Notes: generated by a model from the letters alone, not told the origin. Numbered from the stretch's first letter, positions 1 to 7,135 are shown. The stretch is 23,497 nucleotides of DNA from an uncultured Polynucleobacter sp. (GCA_937996825.1 CALKUJ010000171.1:1-23497), one strand, 5' to 3'. Translations and numbers: made by a program.

Positions 1-610
1 GTTCTTAATGATTTTTGCTTGTATTGTGTTCTTTGCGCCAGAGATGGGTGGTTACTTCCTCGAAGCAAATAACTTCATTCCTGCAAATCCATTGCAAACG
101 CCTCCGCACATTGCACCGGTTTGGTATTTCACGCCGTTCTACTCTATGTTGCGCGCAACAACTACTAACTTCTTATTGCCTTTGTGGATCTTCTTAGCAG
201 TCATTCTGGGAATGTTTGCTAAGAGCTCAAGCGATAAAAAAGTGAAGGGCGCGTGTGCAGCAATTGCAGTTGTTTTGGCTGCTGGCTTCTATATGTTTGA
301 TGCGAAGTTCTGGGGTGTTGTGATCATGGGCGGTTCTGTTGTGATCATGTTCTTCTTGCCATGGCTCGATAAGTCACCAGTGAAATCGATTCGCTATCGC
401 CCACAGTTCCATAAATATATTTATGGCGTGTTTGTGGTGAGCTTTGTGATCTTGGGTTACTTGGGTATTGAGCCACCATCACCAGTATTTGAAAAGATTT
501 CTCAGGTATGCACTATTTATTATCTGGGCTTCTTCTTGGCAATGCCGTTCTGGAGCAAGCTTGGTACATTCAAGCCAGTTCCAACTCGCGTTACTTTTGA
601 ATCCCATTAA
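1..610 (+). CDS. petB: Cytochrome b of the bc1 complex, C-terminal part (5' end outside window)
   Basis: This is the C-terminal part of ubiquinol-cytochrome c reductase cytochrome b, the membrane subunit that oxidises ubiquinol at the Qo site. The reading frame is open from base 2, so the gene starts left of the window. The Qo-site motif reads PVWY (bases 116-127) in the context HIAPVWYFTPFY, followed by several hydrophobic segments (about bases 165-225, 260-360 and 425-470) that fit the last helices of the protein. The haem-ligating histidines lie upstream and are not visible. The gene ends 31 bases before petC, as in the usual petABC operon. Identity is secure; only the length is unknown. 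Confidence 0.95.
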   Translation, partial: FLMIFACIVFFAPEMGGYFLEANNFIPANPLQTPPHIAPVWYFTPFYSMLRATTTNFLLPLWIFLAVILGMFAKSSSDKKVKGACAAIAVVLAAGFYMFDAKFWGVVIMGGSVVIMFFLPWLDKSPVKSIRYRPQFHKYIYGVFVVSFVILGYLGIEPPSPVFEKISQVCTIYYLGFFLAMPFWSKLGTFKPVPTRVTFESH

Positions 611-641
611 TTCAGACACCAAAGAGAAACTAGGAACTAGC

Positions 642-1415
642 ATGAAACGAATTCTGCAAACTTTGATGGGCGTCTGCCAAGCAACAGTATTGGTAGCTGC
701 CCTCGGCTTTGGTGCTGCGGCTAATGCAAGCGAAGGCGGCTTCCCTTTGGACAAGGCACCAGACCGCGTTAGTAGCAATGCCTCCTTACAAAACGGCGCC
801 AAAATATTTGTGAACTATTGCTTGAACTGTCATTCTGCTACAAGCATGCGTTACAACCGTTTGCGCGACATTGGTTTAACTGATGAGCAAATCAAGCAAA
901 ACTTATTGTTCAGTGGTGAAAAAGTTGGTGACATGATGAATGTGGCCATCTCACCGAAAGATGCCAAGGCATGGTTCGGTGCAATGCCTCCTGATTTGTC
1001 TGTGATTGCTCGTGCCAAAGGTGTTGATTATTTGTACACCTATTTGCGTACTTTTTACAAAGACGACACGAAGATCACTGGTTGGAACAACATGGCCTAT
1101 CCTGCAGTGGCAATGCCACACGTGATGTGGGAATTGCAAGGTGTTCGCACGGCCAAGTTTGTTGATGAAAAAGATCCGCACGATGCCACGAAGACTGTTC
1201 ACGTTTTCAAAGGCTTTGAGCAAGTGACTCCTGGTAAGTTAAAGCCACAAGAGTTTGATGATGCAATGGCTGATTTGGTAGCTTATCTTCAATGGATGGG
1301 TGAGCCTGCACAGTTGGATCGTAAACGTTTAGGCGTTTGGGTTTTGATGTTCTTGGCAGTATTTACAGTATTGGCTTGGGGTTTGAATAAGTCTTACTGG
1401 AAAGACATCCGCTAA
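642..1415 (+). CDS. petC: Cytochrome c1 of the bc1 complex
   Basis: This is the haem-carrying subunit that passes electrons from the Rieske protein to soluble cytochrome c on the periplasmic side. The 257-residue protein starts at ATG 642, with AGGA six bases upstream; the frame is open further back into petB, but only this start gives a signal peptide (KR followed by a hydrophobic run ending ANA, about residue 29). The haem site is C60-L-N-C63-H64. The likely axial methionine is in the AMPHVMW stretch, as in the family. One C-terminal helix (about residues 230-248) anchors it to the membrane, followed by the positive tail KSYWKDIR. It lies between petB and sspA, 23 bases from the latter. Confidence 0.96.
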   Translation: MKRILQTLMGVCQATVLVAALGFGAAANASEGGFPLDKAPDRVSSNASLQNGAKIFVNYCLNCHSATSMRYNRLRDIGLTDEQIKQNLLFSGEKVGDMMNVAISPKDAKAWFGAMPPDLSVIARAKGVDYLYTYLRTFYKDDTKITGWNNMAYPAVAMPHVMWELQGVRTAKFVDEKDPHDATKTVHVFKGFEQVTPGKLKPQEFDDAMADLVAYLQWMGEPAQLDRKRLGVWVLMFLAVFTVLAWGLNKSYWKDIR

Positions 1416-1438
1416 AAAAATAATTAGGAGATTGACCC

Positions 1439-2050
1439 ATGATGGTTTTGTATTCGGGCACTAACTGCCCGTTCTCGCAGCGTTGTCGTTTGGTTTTGTT
1501 TGAGAAGGGCATGGATTTTGAAATCCGTGACGTCGATTTATTTAATAAACCAGAAGACATCTCTGTGATGAACCCTTATGGTCAAGTACCTATTTTGGTT
1601 GAACGTGATTTGATTCTTTATGAGTCAAACATCATCAATGAGTACATCGACGAGCGTTTCCCACATCCACAGTTGATGCCGCCTGATCCAGTGGCGCGCG
1701 CACGTGCACGTTTGTTCTTGTTCAATTTTGAAAAAGAATTATTCATTCATGTATCAACCTTGGAAAATGAAAAAGGCAAGGCTGCAGAAAAGAATCATGA
1801 AAAAGCTCGTTTAGCGATTCGTGATCGTTTGACACAGTTGGCACCAATTTTCATTAAGAATAAATACATGTTGGGTGATGACTTCTCAATGCTAGACGTG
1901 GCGATTGCGCCATTGTTGTGGCGTTTAGAGCATTACGGCATTGATCTATCTCGCAATGCTGCACCATTGATGAAATACGCAGAGCGTATTTTCAGCCGTC
2001 CTGCATACATCGAAGCGTTGACACCTTCTGAGAAAGTGATGCGTCGCTAA
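1439..2050 (+). CDS. sspA: Stringent starvation protein A (GST-fold)
   Basis: The 203-residue protein has a thioredoxin/GST-type N-terminal domain (YSGTNCPFSQRCRLVL, then VPILVERDLILYESNII with the family's ES turn) and a helical C-terminal domain (about residues 85-200). SspA binds RNA polymerase and adjusts transcription in starvation and acid stress in gammaproteobacteria; the betaproteobacterial copy next to petC is the standard location. The start has two ATGs in tandem (1439 and 1442) with AGGAG at 1426-1430, so the exact start is uncertain by one residue. It probably shares the petABC transcript, because only 23 bases separate it from petC and no terminator is visible. Its stop codon is inside a perfect hairpin (2046-2067). 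Confidence 0.93.
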   Translation: MMVLYSGTNCPFSQRCRLVLFEKGMDFEIRDVDLFNKPEDISVMNPYGQVPILVERDLILYESNIINEYIDERFPHPQLMPPDPVARARARLFLFNFEKELFIHVSTLENEKGKAAEKNHEKARLAIRDRLTQLAPIFIKNKYMLGDDFSMLDVAIAPLLWRLEHYGIDLSRNAAPLMKYAERIFSRPAYIEALTPSEKVMRR

Positions 2051-2067
2051 TTAGGTGACTAATTAGC
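2046..2067 (+). promoter_or_regulatory. Hairpin with GNRA loop over the sspA stop codon
   Basis: Bases 2046-2054 (GCTAATTAG) and 2059-2067 (CTAATTAGC) are perfect inverted copies with the loop GTGA, so the mRNA can form a nine-pair stem capped by a GNRA-type tetraloop. The sspA TAA (2048-2050) is in the left arm and the sspB start is 12 bases beyond the right arm. No T-run follows, so a terminator is unlikely. A role in sspB translation or mRNA stability is inference. Confidence 0.6.
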
Positions 2068-2079
2068 CATCACTGCTCA

Positions 2080-2481
2080 ATGGATTTTATGAGCGCTGTT
2101 CCAAGCAACAAACCCTATCTGATCCGCGCACTGCACCAGTGGTGTGTGGATCATGGTTTTACCCCGTATATTGCGGTCTTCGTGACAGAAGATGTGCAAG
2201 TTCCGATGGATTATGTGAAAGACAATGAAATTGTTTTAAACATCAGCCCTGATGCTTGTCAGCAGTTGTCTTTGGACAATGATTGGATTTCATTCAAGGC
2301 TCGCTTTGCTGGTGTACCTCGAGATATCAATGTGCCCATGTCGAATGTGATGGCGATATATGCCAAAGAAAATGGCCAGGGCATGTCTTTCCCGGTTGAA
2401 AAAATAACTCCACCAGAGCCTACGGAAGACAAAAATACACCGATTTCTAAAGGAAGACCTAGCCTAAAGCTGGTGAAATAA
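2080..2481 (+). CDS. sspB: SspB, ClpXP adaptor for ssrA-tagged proteins
   Basis: SspB captures ssrA-tagged or other tagged substrates and hands them to the ClpXP protease. The 133-residue protein has the conserved folded domain (KPYLIRALHQWCVDHGFTPY near the start, then a VLNISP strand and WISFKARFAGVPRDI), a proline- and charge-rich linker from about residue 108, and the tail GRPSLKLVK, which matches the family's C-terminal ClpX-docking motif (GRPALRVVK in E. coli). The start is either ATG 2080 or ATG 2089 (MSAVPSNKPY); neither has a good ribosome binding site, and the nearest AGGTGA (2053-2058) is locked in the preceding hairpin. Translation may be coupled to sspA. Confidence 0.94.
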   Translation: MDFMSAVPSNKPYLIRALHQWCVDHGFTPYIAVFVTEDVQVPMDYVKDNEIVLNISPDACQQLSLDNDWISFKARFAGVPRDINVPMSNVMAIYAKENGQGMSFPVEKITPPEPTEDKNTPISKGRPSLKLVK

Positions 2482-2483
2482 GT

Positions 2484-2489
2484 TAGAAT
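2484..2489 (+). promoter_or_regulatory. Possible -10 box upstream of tRNA-Thr
   Basis: TAGAAT just behind the sspB stop codon is a fair -10 hexamer about 80 bases before the tRNA. No convincing -35 is seen 16-18 bases upstream. The intervening 2490-2567 is AT-rich, with a loose direct repeat GTAGTAAA at 2515 and 2541, and no gene. Weak call. Confidence 0.3.
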
Positions 2490-2567
2490 AATGGGCTTAG
2501 CAGCAAACAAAACAGTAGTAAAAGCAAGAGCAGTAATGCTGTAGTAAAGCCAGCAACATCAATGCAG

Positions 2568-2641
2568 GCCCCCTTAGTTAAATGGTATAACACTTGACTT
2601 GTAATCATGGATTGGCAGTTCGATTCTGTCAGGGGGCACCA
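2568..2641 (+). tRNA. tRNA-Thr (anticodon UGU)
   Basis: The 74-base sequence folds into a full cloverleaf. The acceptor arms 2568-2574 (GCCCCCT) and 2631-2637 (AGGGGGC) pair perfectly, with discriminator A and an encoded CCA at 2639-2641. The D stem is GTTA/TAAC, the anticodon loop is CTTGTAA (2598-2604) with anticodon TGT at 2600-2602, and the T loop is TTCGATT with stem GGCAG/CTGTC. The anticodon stem has one T-T mismatch (28-42). It reads ACA, and by wobble possibly other ACN codons. No U-rich terminator follows directly; the TTTCTC/GAGAAA inverted repeat at 2668-2686 could serve. Confidence 0.95.
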
Positions 2642-2667
2642 AAAATCCTCAAGTAATTCAATGACTG

Positions 2668-2716
2668 TTTCTCGCAATGTGAGAAATTCTCCATTTTTGT
2701 CGCAATGCAACAAAAA
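2668..2716 (+). promoter_or_regulatory. Two related palindromes upstream of the phasin promoter
   Basis: The first palindrome, 2668-2686, is TTTCTCGCAATGTGAGAAA (8 of 9 pairs match around A2677). The second, 2694-2716, has arms TTTTTGT and ACAAAAA around CGCAATGCA (10 of 11 pairs match around A2705). They share the core TCGCAATG, and their centres are 28 bases apart. The second ends four bases before the -35 box. They look like operator sites for one dimeric regulator, for instance a PhaR-type phasin regulator, but no regulator is in the window. The first could instead be a terminator hairpin for the tRNA. Confidence 0.5.
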
Positions 2717-2720
2717 TACC

Positions 2721-2748
2721 TTGAATTGTCATATTTATTCCCTAAAAT
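2721..2748 (+). promoter_or_regulatory. Sigma-70 promoter of the phasin gene
   Basis: TTGAAT (2721-2726) and TAAAAT (2743-2748) are separated by 16 bases, each close to consensus. The start of transcription would be near 2755, giving a leader of about 55 bases before the phasin ATG. This is the best-formed promoter I find in the window. Confidence 0.7.
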
Positions 2749-2756
2749 AGAGTTTG

Positions 2757-2779
2757 TGCAGTGCAATATATGCGCTGCA
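2757..2779 (+). promoter_or_regulatory. TGCA-type palindrome at the phasin transcription start
   Basis: TGCAGTGCA (2757-2765) and TGCGCTGCA (2771-2779) are inverted copies matching at 8 of 9 positions around ATATA. The site begins eight bases after the -10 box, where bound protein would block transcription. TGC/GCA-rich inverted repeats are typical of PhaR-type repressors of phasin genes (known from Ralstonia and Paracoccus). Assignment to PhaR is inference. Confidence 0.5.
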
Positions 2780-2809
2780 AAATAATTAACTAACCTATTT
2801 GGAGTAAAC

Positions 2810-3424
2810 ATGAACCAAGATCAAATCACAGCAAAAATGGCAGAAATCCAAGGCGAGAGCTTGAACACAGCATTCGCATTGAGCACAAAAGCAATTGAGC
2901 GCGCTCAAGAATTGGCTGACTTGAACTTCTCAGCAACTAAAGCAGTGATCGTTGAAGCTCAAGACGGTTTAGAGCAAGCTTTGACAGTTAAAGATCCACA
3001 AGCTTTCGTTTCATATGTACAAAGCGACGCATTGGCACCTTTGGGTAACAAGCTAGCTGCTCATCAGCGCGCTGTAGCGAAGATTGTTCGCGACGGTCAA
3101 GTTGAGTTGGCAGAAGTTGCTGAAGCTCAATTAGAGCAGTTCCAAGAAGGCGTACAAAACTGGGTAAACACTTTTGCTGCTAACGCACCAGCTGGTTCAG
3201 ATGTATTTGTTAATGCATTGAAAACTTCTGTTGGTTCAGCAATCCAAGGTTTCGAGCAATTCCAAGCTGCTGCTAAAGAAGCTGCTGCTGTTGCTGAAGC
3301 AAATGCAGAGCAAGCTGTTGAAGCAATTCAAGGTTTTGCTAAGCAAGCTAAATCAGCTGCTGCTAAGCCAGCAACACGTGCTTCAGCTGCTAAGAAGCCA
3401 GCTGCTCGTCGCGGTCGTAAGTAA
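2810..3424 (+). CDS. phaP: Phasin family protein (polyhydroxyalkanoate granule coat)
   Basis: Phasins coat polyhydroxybutyrate granules and control their size and number. The 204-residue protein has the family pattern: an amphipathic helical body (SLNTAFALSTKAIERAQELADLNF, then KDPQAFVSYVQSDALAPLGNKL) without cysteines or membrane segments, and an alanine-rich helix. Residues from about 180 form a basic tail rich in Ala, Lys, Pro and Arg that ends AARRGRK, like the histone-like tails of granule proteins that touch DNA. GGAG at 2801-2804 precedes ATG 2810. The gene is a single transcription unit with its own promoter, palindromes and terminator. Its codon choice is narrow (many GCT, CAA and AAA), which suggests high expression. 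The symbol follows the family and is not proven by synteny with other pha genes. Confidence 0.88.
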   Translation: MNQDQITAKMAEIQGESLNTAFALSTKAIERAQELADLNFSATKAVIVEAQDGLEQALTVKDPQAFVSYVQSDALAPLGNKLAAHQRAVAKIVRDGQVELAEVAEAQLEQFQEGVQNWVNTFAANAPAGSDVFVNALKTSVGSAIQGFEQFQAAAKEAAAVAEANAEQAVEAIQGFAKQAKSAAAKPATRASAAKKPAARRGRK

Positions 3425-3482
3425 TTCACGACAGAGCCAGTTCGCAAGGACTGGTTCAAAGCTCTGAGAGGAGCGTAGTCAC

Positions 3483-3514
3483 AAAAAACCCGCATTCATC
3501 ATGTGGGTTTTTTT
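3483..3514. terminator. Bidirectional terminator between phasin and rmuC
   Basis: The arms AACCCGCA (3487-3494) and TGTGGGTT (3502-3509) pair with one G-T, enclosing a seven-base loop. The right arm runs into TTTTTTT, and the A-run on the left gives a T-run on the other strand. It can end both the phasin (+) and rmuC (-) transcripts. A smaller nested hairpin (AGAGC 3433-3437 with GCTCT 3461-3465) sits just after the phasin stop. Confidence 0.88.
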
Positions 3515-3590
3515 ATTGAACTTTTTTATCAATGACAATAGAAAAAGAATTAAGACCGAGAATTAAATTAAGTATTTAACTTGTGATGAC

Positions 3591-4787
3591 TCATTCATCA
3601 TCAGCCACATCGGTTAACTTGGAAGGTAGTGATTTATTTGGTTTAACACCCAATTTTTTTACGTTCTCAGCCGTGCGTATCAAATTACCACGACCAGTTT
3701 TTAATTTGCCAACAGCATCTGAGTAACTGATTTGAGCTTGTTCTAAACGTTGACCAACTTTATCCAAGTCTTCAACAAAACCAACAAACTTGTCATAAAG
3801 AGACGCACACTGACGCGCGATTTCTTGAGCATTGCGGTTCTGGTGTTCTTGGCGCCATAGATGAGCCACGGTTCTGACGGTTGCCAATAAAGTACTTGGG
3901 CAAACAATCACGATGTTCTTTTTAAGAGCTTCTTGGTAAATATCAGGCGCATGGCGCATTGCTGCCAAGAAGGCTGGCTCAATCGGAATGAACATCAAAA
4001 CAAAATCAATTGAGCCAACACCATAAAGGTCTTGGTAGTTCTTAGCTGATAAGCCTTGAATGTGCTGTTTGATTGATAGGACATGGCTGTTAAGTTCGGC
4101 GGTCTTGATTGAGTCTTCATCCGCCTGAATGTAACGCGTGTAAGCCGTGATAGAAACTTTACTGTCGATCACCAAGTGTTTGGCCTCGGGCAAGCGGATG
4201 ACCACGTCTGGTTGAAGTCTAGAACCATCACTGATGGTTTGTGTGTCTTGAACTAAGTATTCCTCACCTTTGCGTAATCCTGAGTTTTCTAGGATGGTTT
4301 CTAAAACTAATTCACCCCAATCACCTTGGGTTTTGGATTCGCCTTTGAGAGCATTGGTCAATGCTCGAGTTTCATCTGTCATGCGCAGGTTCAGGCCTGC
4401 TAGCTTTTCAACTTCTTGTTTTAAGGCAAAACGCTCACGAGCTTCAGATTGATAGGTCTCGTCGACTTGTTTGCGAAAGTCGGTGAGTTTTTCTTGAAGT
4501 GGCTTTAAAAGAGTATCAAGATTTTGCTGGTTTTGTTCGGCAAAACGCTTGGACTTTTCTTCCAGGATTTCATTAGCAAGATTTTTAAACTGATCAGAAA
4601 GAACAGTTTTTGCCTCTTGAGCCGTTTGTTGAAGCGTGGCTAATTTGTCAGCGCTTTGACGACGTTCAGCTGCTAATTCAGTTTCTGCTCTGACCCTCGC
4701 TTGGCTTTGTTGCCAAGCGTAGTAAAGACTGAATAGAGCGATGAAACAAAAAAGAGCCAGTAAGAGAAAAGCGATAGTTGTGTCCAT
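3591..4787 (-). CDS. rmuC: RmuC family DNA recombination protein
   Basis: The 398-residue protein begins with a hydrophobic segment (residues 5-24) followed by a long coiled coil (about 28-150), then the RmuC nuclease-like domain. That domain carries GDWGELVLETILENSGL (about 155-171), and D194 with D208-S-K210 fits the PD-(D/E)XK pattern of the fold. In E. coli RmuC limits rearrangement of inverted repeats; its biochemical activity is not settled. The start ATG (4787) has no ribosome binding site and is at the edge of a seven-pair inverted repeat (4770-4776 with 4787-4793). A hairpin at 4808-4828 separates it from the upstream grxD, so it may have its own promoter. Confidence 0.94.
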   Translation of the reverse strand: MDTTIAFLLLALFCFIALFSLYYAWQQSQARVRAETELAAERRQSADKLATLQQTAQEAKTVLSDQFKNLANEILEEKSKRFAEQNQQNLDTLLKPLQEKLTDFRKQVDETYQSEARERFALKQEVEKLAGLNLRMTDETRALTNALKGESKTQGDWGELVLETILENSGLRKGEEYLVQDTQTISDGSRLQPDVVIRLPEAKHLVIDSKVSITAYTRYIQADEDSIKTAELNSHVLSIKQHIQGLSAKNYQDLYGVGSIDFVLMFIPIEPAFLAAMRHAPDIYQEALKKNIVIVCPSTLLATVRTVAHLWRQEHQNRNAQEIARQCASLYDKFVGFVEDLDKVGQRLEQAQISYSDAVGKLKTGRGNLIRTAENVKKLGVKPNKSLPSKLTDVADDE

Positions 4788-4807
4788 ATCGCTATGCTAA
4801 ACCAATG

Positions 4808-4828
4808 CTAGCTCTCTATGAGAGCTAG
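4808..4828. terminator. Hairpin between grxD and rmuC
   Basis: CTAGCTCTC (4808-4816) and GAGAGCTAG (4820-4828) are perfect inverted copies with loop TAT. On the minus strand the stem is followed by CATTGGTTTAGC, only weakly T-rich, so it is a poor intrinsic terminator; it may instead mark the 3' end of the grxD mRNA. A second, bulged hairpin covers the grxD stop codon (4843-4866). Confidence 0.5.
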
Positions 4829-4848
4829 TCTATAAATAATTGCAATTC

Positions 4849-5157
4849 TCAAGCTTTGAGCAATTGTTGCAATTCACCGCTTTGGTACATTTCAGTCATG
4901 ATGTCTGAGCCACCGATGAACTCGCCTTTGACATAGAGCTGTGGAATAGTTGGCCAGTTAGCATATTCTTTGATGCCTTGGCGAATATCCTGATCTTCTA
5001 AAACGTTCACTGTGTATGGCTTATCAACGCCACAGGCTTGCAAAATTTGGATGGCTCTGCCTGAGAAGCCGCATTGTGGAAATTGAGCATTGCCCTTCAT
5101 GAATAAAACAACTGGGTTGCTTTCAACGATTTCTTTGATTTGTGCTTGTGTGTCCAT
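4849..5157 (-). CDS. grxD: Monothiol glutaredoxin Grx4
   Basis: This 102-residue protein carries the monothiol CGFS active site at residues 29-32 in FPQCGFSGRAIQ, the WPTIPQLY motif with the cis-proline, and the GGSDIM glutathione-binding stretch. This class binds and passes on iron-sulfur clusters as a glutathione-bridged dimer, often with a BolA partner. The length is normal for the family. GGAAG lies five bases upstream of the ATG. It is the last gene of the hemA-prfA-prmC-grxD run, 27 bases after prmC, an order common in Burkholderiales. Confidence 0.96.
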   Translation of the reverse strand: MDTQAQIKEIVESNPVVLFMKGNAQFPQCGFSGRAIQILQACGVDKPYTVNVLEDQDIRQGIKEYANWPTIPQLYVKGEFIGGSDIMTEMYQSGELQQLLKA

Positions 5158-5184
5158 GATGCTTCCTTATGTAGATGTCTTATT

Positions 5185-6054
5185 TTAGCGAAGCTTAACA
5201 GACGCTGCTCGATTAGCAGATGCTGCGCGCCAAATACCCGCAAGATCCTGGTGGGCTTTGATGTTGATGAAGTTTTGTTCCTGCAATAGCTGACAAACTT
5301 CTTTGGATTGATCAAAGCCATGTTCGACCAAGATCAATCCATCATTATTTAAAAAAGTGGCAGCTTCTTTAAAGATTGTTCGGTATGCATTTAAGCCATC
5401 ATGCTGATCTGTGAGAGCGGATGACGGCTCAAAGCGCAAATCGCCCTGGCTGAGATGAATGTCATCATGACGAATATAGGGAGGATTACTCACAATCACA
5501 TCAAATAAGCGCTCTTCATCTGGTAGAAATTTATTTAAATCATCAAACCAATGGGATTGAATGAACTTCACTGAGTTGAGATTTAAAAGATGAGCATTTT
5601 CTTGGGCAATCTTGAGTGCTTCGGCACTCACATCAACACAAGTGACTTGTGCATTGGGTAGGTTCTTGGCCAAGGCCAAACCAATCGCGCCACTGCCTGT
5701 GCCCAAATCTAAAATCTTTGGAAGCTTCTTCCCTGAGGCTTGAACATGATCAATCACCAGTTCAACCAAGAGTTCTGTTTCTGGTCGTGGGATTAAAACG
5801 CCAGGAGCAACTTTAAGTTCAATATTGAAAAATTCTTTTTTACCAATCAAATAAGCAACCGGATGACCTTCGGCACGTTGCTGTTCTAATGCCGCCCATT
5901 CTTCGAGCAAGGCCTTGGGTAATGCATCGCTATCGCGGCTGATCAGTGCAGACTTTGGCCAATTCAAATGCTTGTAGATTAGATGAGCCAATAAAGCTTT
6001 GGCATCGACTTTGTCCAAAGTGCTTTTTTTAAGCAGTTCTTGAATGGTTGACAC
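5185..6054 (-). CDS. prmC: Release factor glutamine methyltransferase PrmC
   Basis: PrmC methylates the glutamine of the GGQ motif in release factors RF1 and RF2, using S-adenosylmethionine. The 289-residue protein has the N-terminal helical substrate domain, LIPRPETELLVE (about 88-99), the SAM-binding DLGTGSGAIGL (116-126) and the catalytic NPPY at 190-193. The start codon is GTG (6054-6052), placed one base after the prfA stop, with no separate ribosome binding site. Translation is therefore probably coupled to prfA, whose product is its substrate. Confidence 0.96.
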   Translation of the reverse strand: MSTIQELLKKSTLDKVDAKALLAHLIYKHLNWPKSALISRDSDALPKALLEEWAALEQQRAEGHPVAYLIGKKEFFNIELKVAPGVLIPRPETELLVELVIDHVQASGKKLPKILDLGTGSGAIGLALAKNLPNAQVTCVDVSAEALKIAQENAHLLNLNSVKFIQSHWFDDLNKFLPDEERLFDVIVSNPPYIRHDDIHLSQGDLRFEPSSALTDQHDGLNAYRTIFKEAATFLNNDGLILVEHGFDQSKEVCQLLQEQNFINIKAHQDLAGIWRAASANRAASVKLR

Positions 6055-6055
6055 T

Positions 6056-7135
6056 TTAAATATCGCCCAAGCTGGCCAATAACTCAGCTTGGTGTTCTGC
6101 GGACAGGGCGTTCAATAGATCTTGAATATCACCATCCATCATGGCATCAATCTTATAAAGAGTGAGGTTGATGCGATGGTCAGTGATGCGTCCTTGAGGG
6201 AAGTTATAGGTGCGGATACGATCACTGCGATCACCGGAACCAACCAAGCTCTTACGAGTTTCTGCTTCTTTATCGTGAGCAGCACGACGCTTGGCATCCA
6301 TGATTCTTGAAACAAGGACTTTCATGGCTTGATCTTTGTTGCGGTGTTGACTGCGATCGTCTTGGCATTCCACCACAGTGCCTGTGGGGATATGAGTGAT
6401 GCGCACTGCAGAATCTGTTTTATTGATGTGTTGACCACCCGCGCCAGAGGCCCTGAATGTATCAATGCGTAAATCAGCAGGATTGATTTCAATATCACTG
6501 ATCTCATCTGCCTCTGGCATCACAGCCACGGTGCACGCTGATGTGTGGATACGTCCCTGAGTTTCTGTTTGTGGCACGCGTTGCACACGGTGACCACCTG
6601 ATTCAAATTTCAGCTTTGAATAAGCGCCCTGACCAACAATTCGCAAAATAACTTCTTTGTAACCACCCAAGTCTGATTCTGAAGCGCTCACTACTTCGAC
6701 TTGCCAGCGCTGTCTTTCGGCAAAGCGTGTGTACATCCTGAATAAGTCAGCGGCAAACAAGGCGCTTTCATCACCACCGGTGCCCGCACGAATTTCCAAA
6801 AAGATATTTTTGTCATCATTGGGGTCTTTGGGTAATAGCAGGCGCTGTAAATCTGCTTGCATGGTTTCCATGCGTTCTTTGGCAGATTTAATTTCTTCTT
6901 CTGCAAACTCTTTCATTTCAGGATCAGCTTGCATTGCTAGTGCAGCTTGCTCATCAGCCTCTGCCTGGAGGAATAACTGAAATTGTTCGACAACAGGGGA
7001 TATCTCCGCATGCTCACGATTGAGTTTGCGGTACTGATCCATGTCCTTGGTGATTTCTTCCTGGACTAGCAATGAATTGAGTTCTGCGAGCCTGGCATCT
7101 AACTGCTCAAGCTTCGCTTTCATACTTGGTTTCAT
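6056..7135 (-). CDS. prfA: Peptide chain release factor 1
   Basis: RF1 ends translation at UAA and UAG. The 359-residue protein has the codon-reading P188-Q-T190 tripeptide in RVPQTETQGRIHTSA and the universal G233-G-Q235 that triggers peptide release. The numbering equals that of the E. coli protein when the first ATG is used, and the start MKPS also matches, so I keep start 7135 over the internal ATG at 7123. The ATG directly abuts the hemA TAG with no base between, and there is no ribosome binding site of its own, which points to coupled translation. Confidence 0.97.
   Translation of the reverse strand: MKPSMKAKLEQLDARLAELNSLLVQEEITKDMDQYRKLNREHAEISPVVEQFQLFLQAEADEQAALAMQADPEMKEFAEEEIKSAKERMETMQADLQRLLLPKDPNDDKNIFLEIRAGTGGDESALFAADLFRMYTRFAERQRWQVEVVSASESDLGGYKEVILRIVGQGAYSKLKFESGGHRVQRVPQTETQGRIHTSACTVAVMPEADEISDIEINPADLRIDTFRASGAGGQHINKTDSAVRITHIPTGTVVECQDDRSQHRNKDQAMKVLVSRIMDAKRRAAHDKEAETRKSLVGSGDRSDRIRTYNFPQGRITDHRINLTLYKIDAMMDGDIQDLLNALSAEHQAELLASLGDI

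Noticed and set aside
2515..2550. GTAGTAAA direct repeat before the tRNA as a CRISPR or mobile-element end
   Set aside because: Only two imperfect copies with no spacers, no flanking duplication and no transposase gene nearby.
2483..2713. Minus-strand ORF with a poly-leucine end
   Set aside because: It lies across the tRNA-Thr gene and the phasin upstream palindromes; the leucine run comes from AGCAGTAGTAAAAGC-like intergenic repeats, and it has no ribosome binding site.
3231..3467. Alternative plus-strand frame inside the phasin gene
   Set aside because: Its leucine- and lysine-rich product is the frame-shifted reading of GCT/CAA/AAG codons of the phasin, which has the convincing start and protein features.
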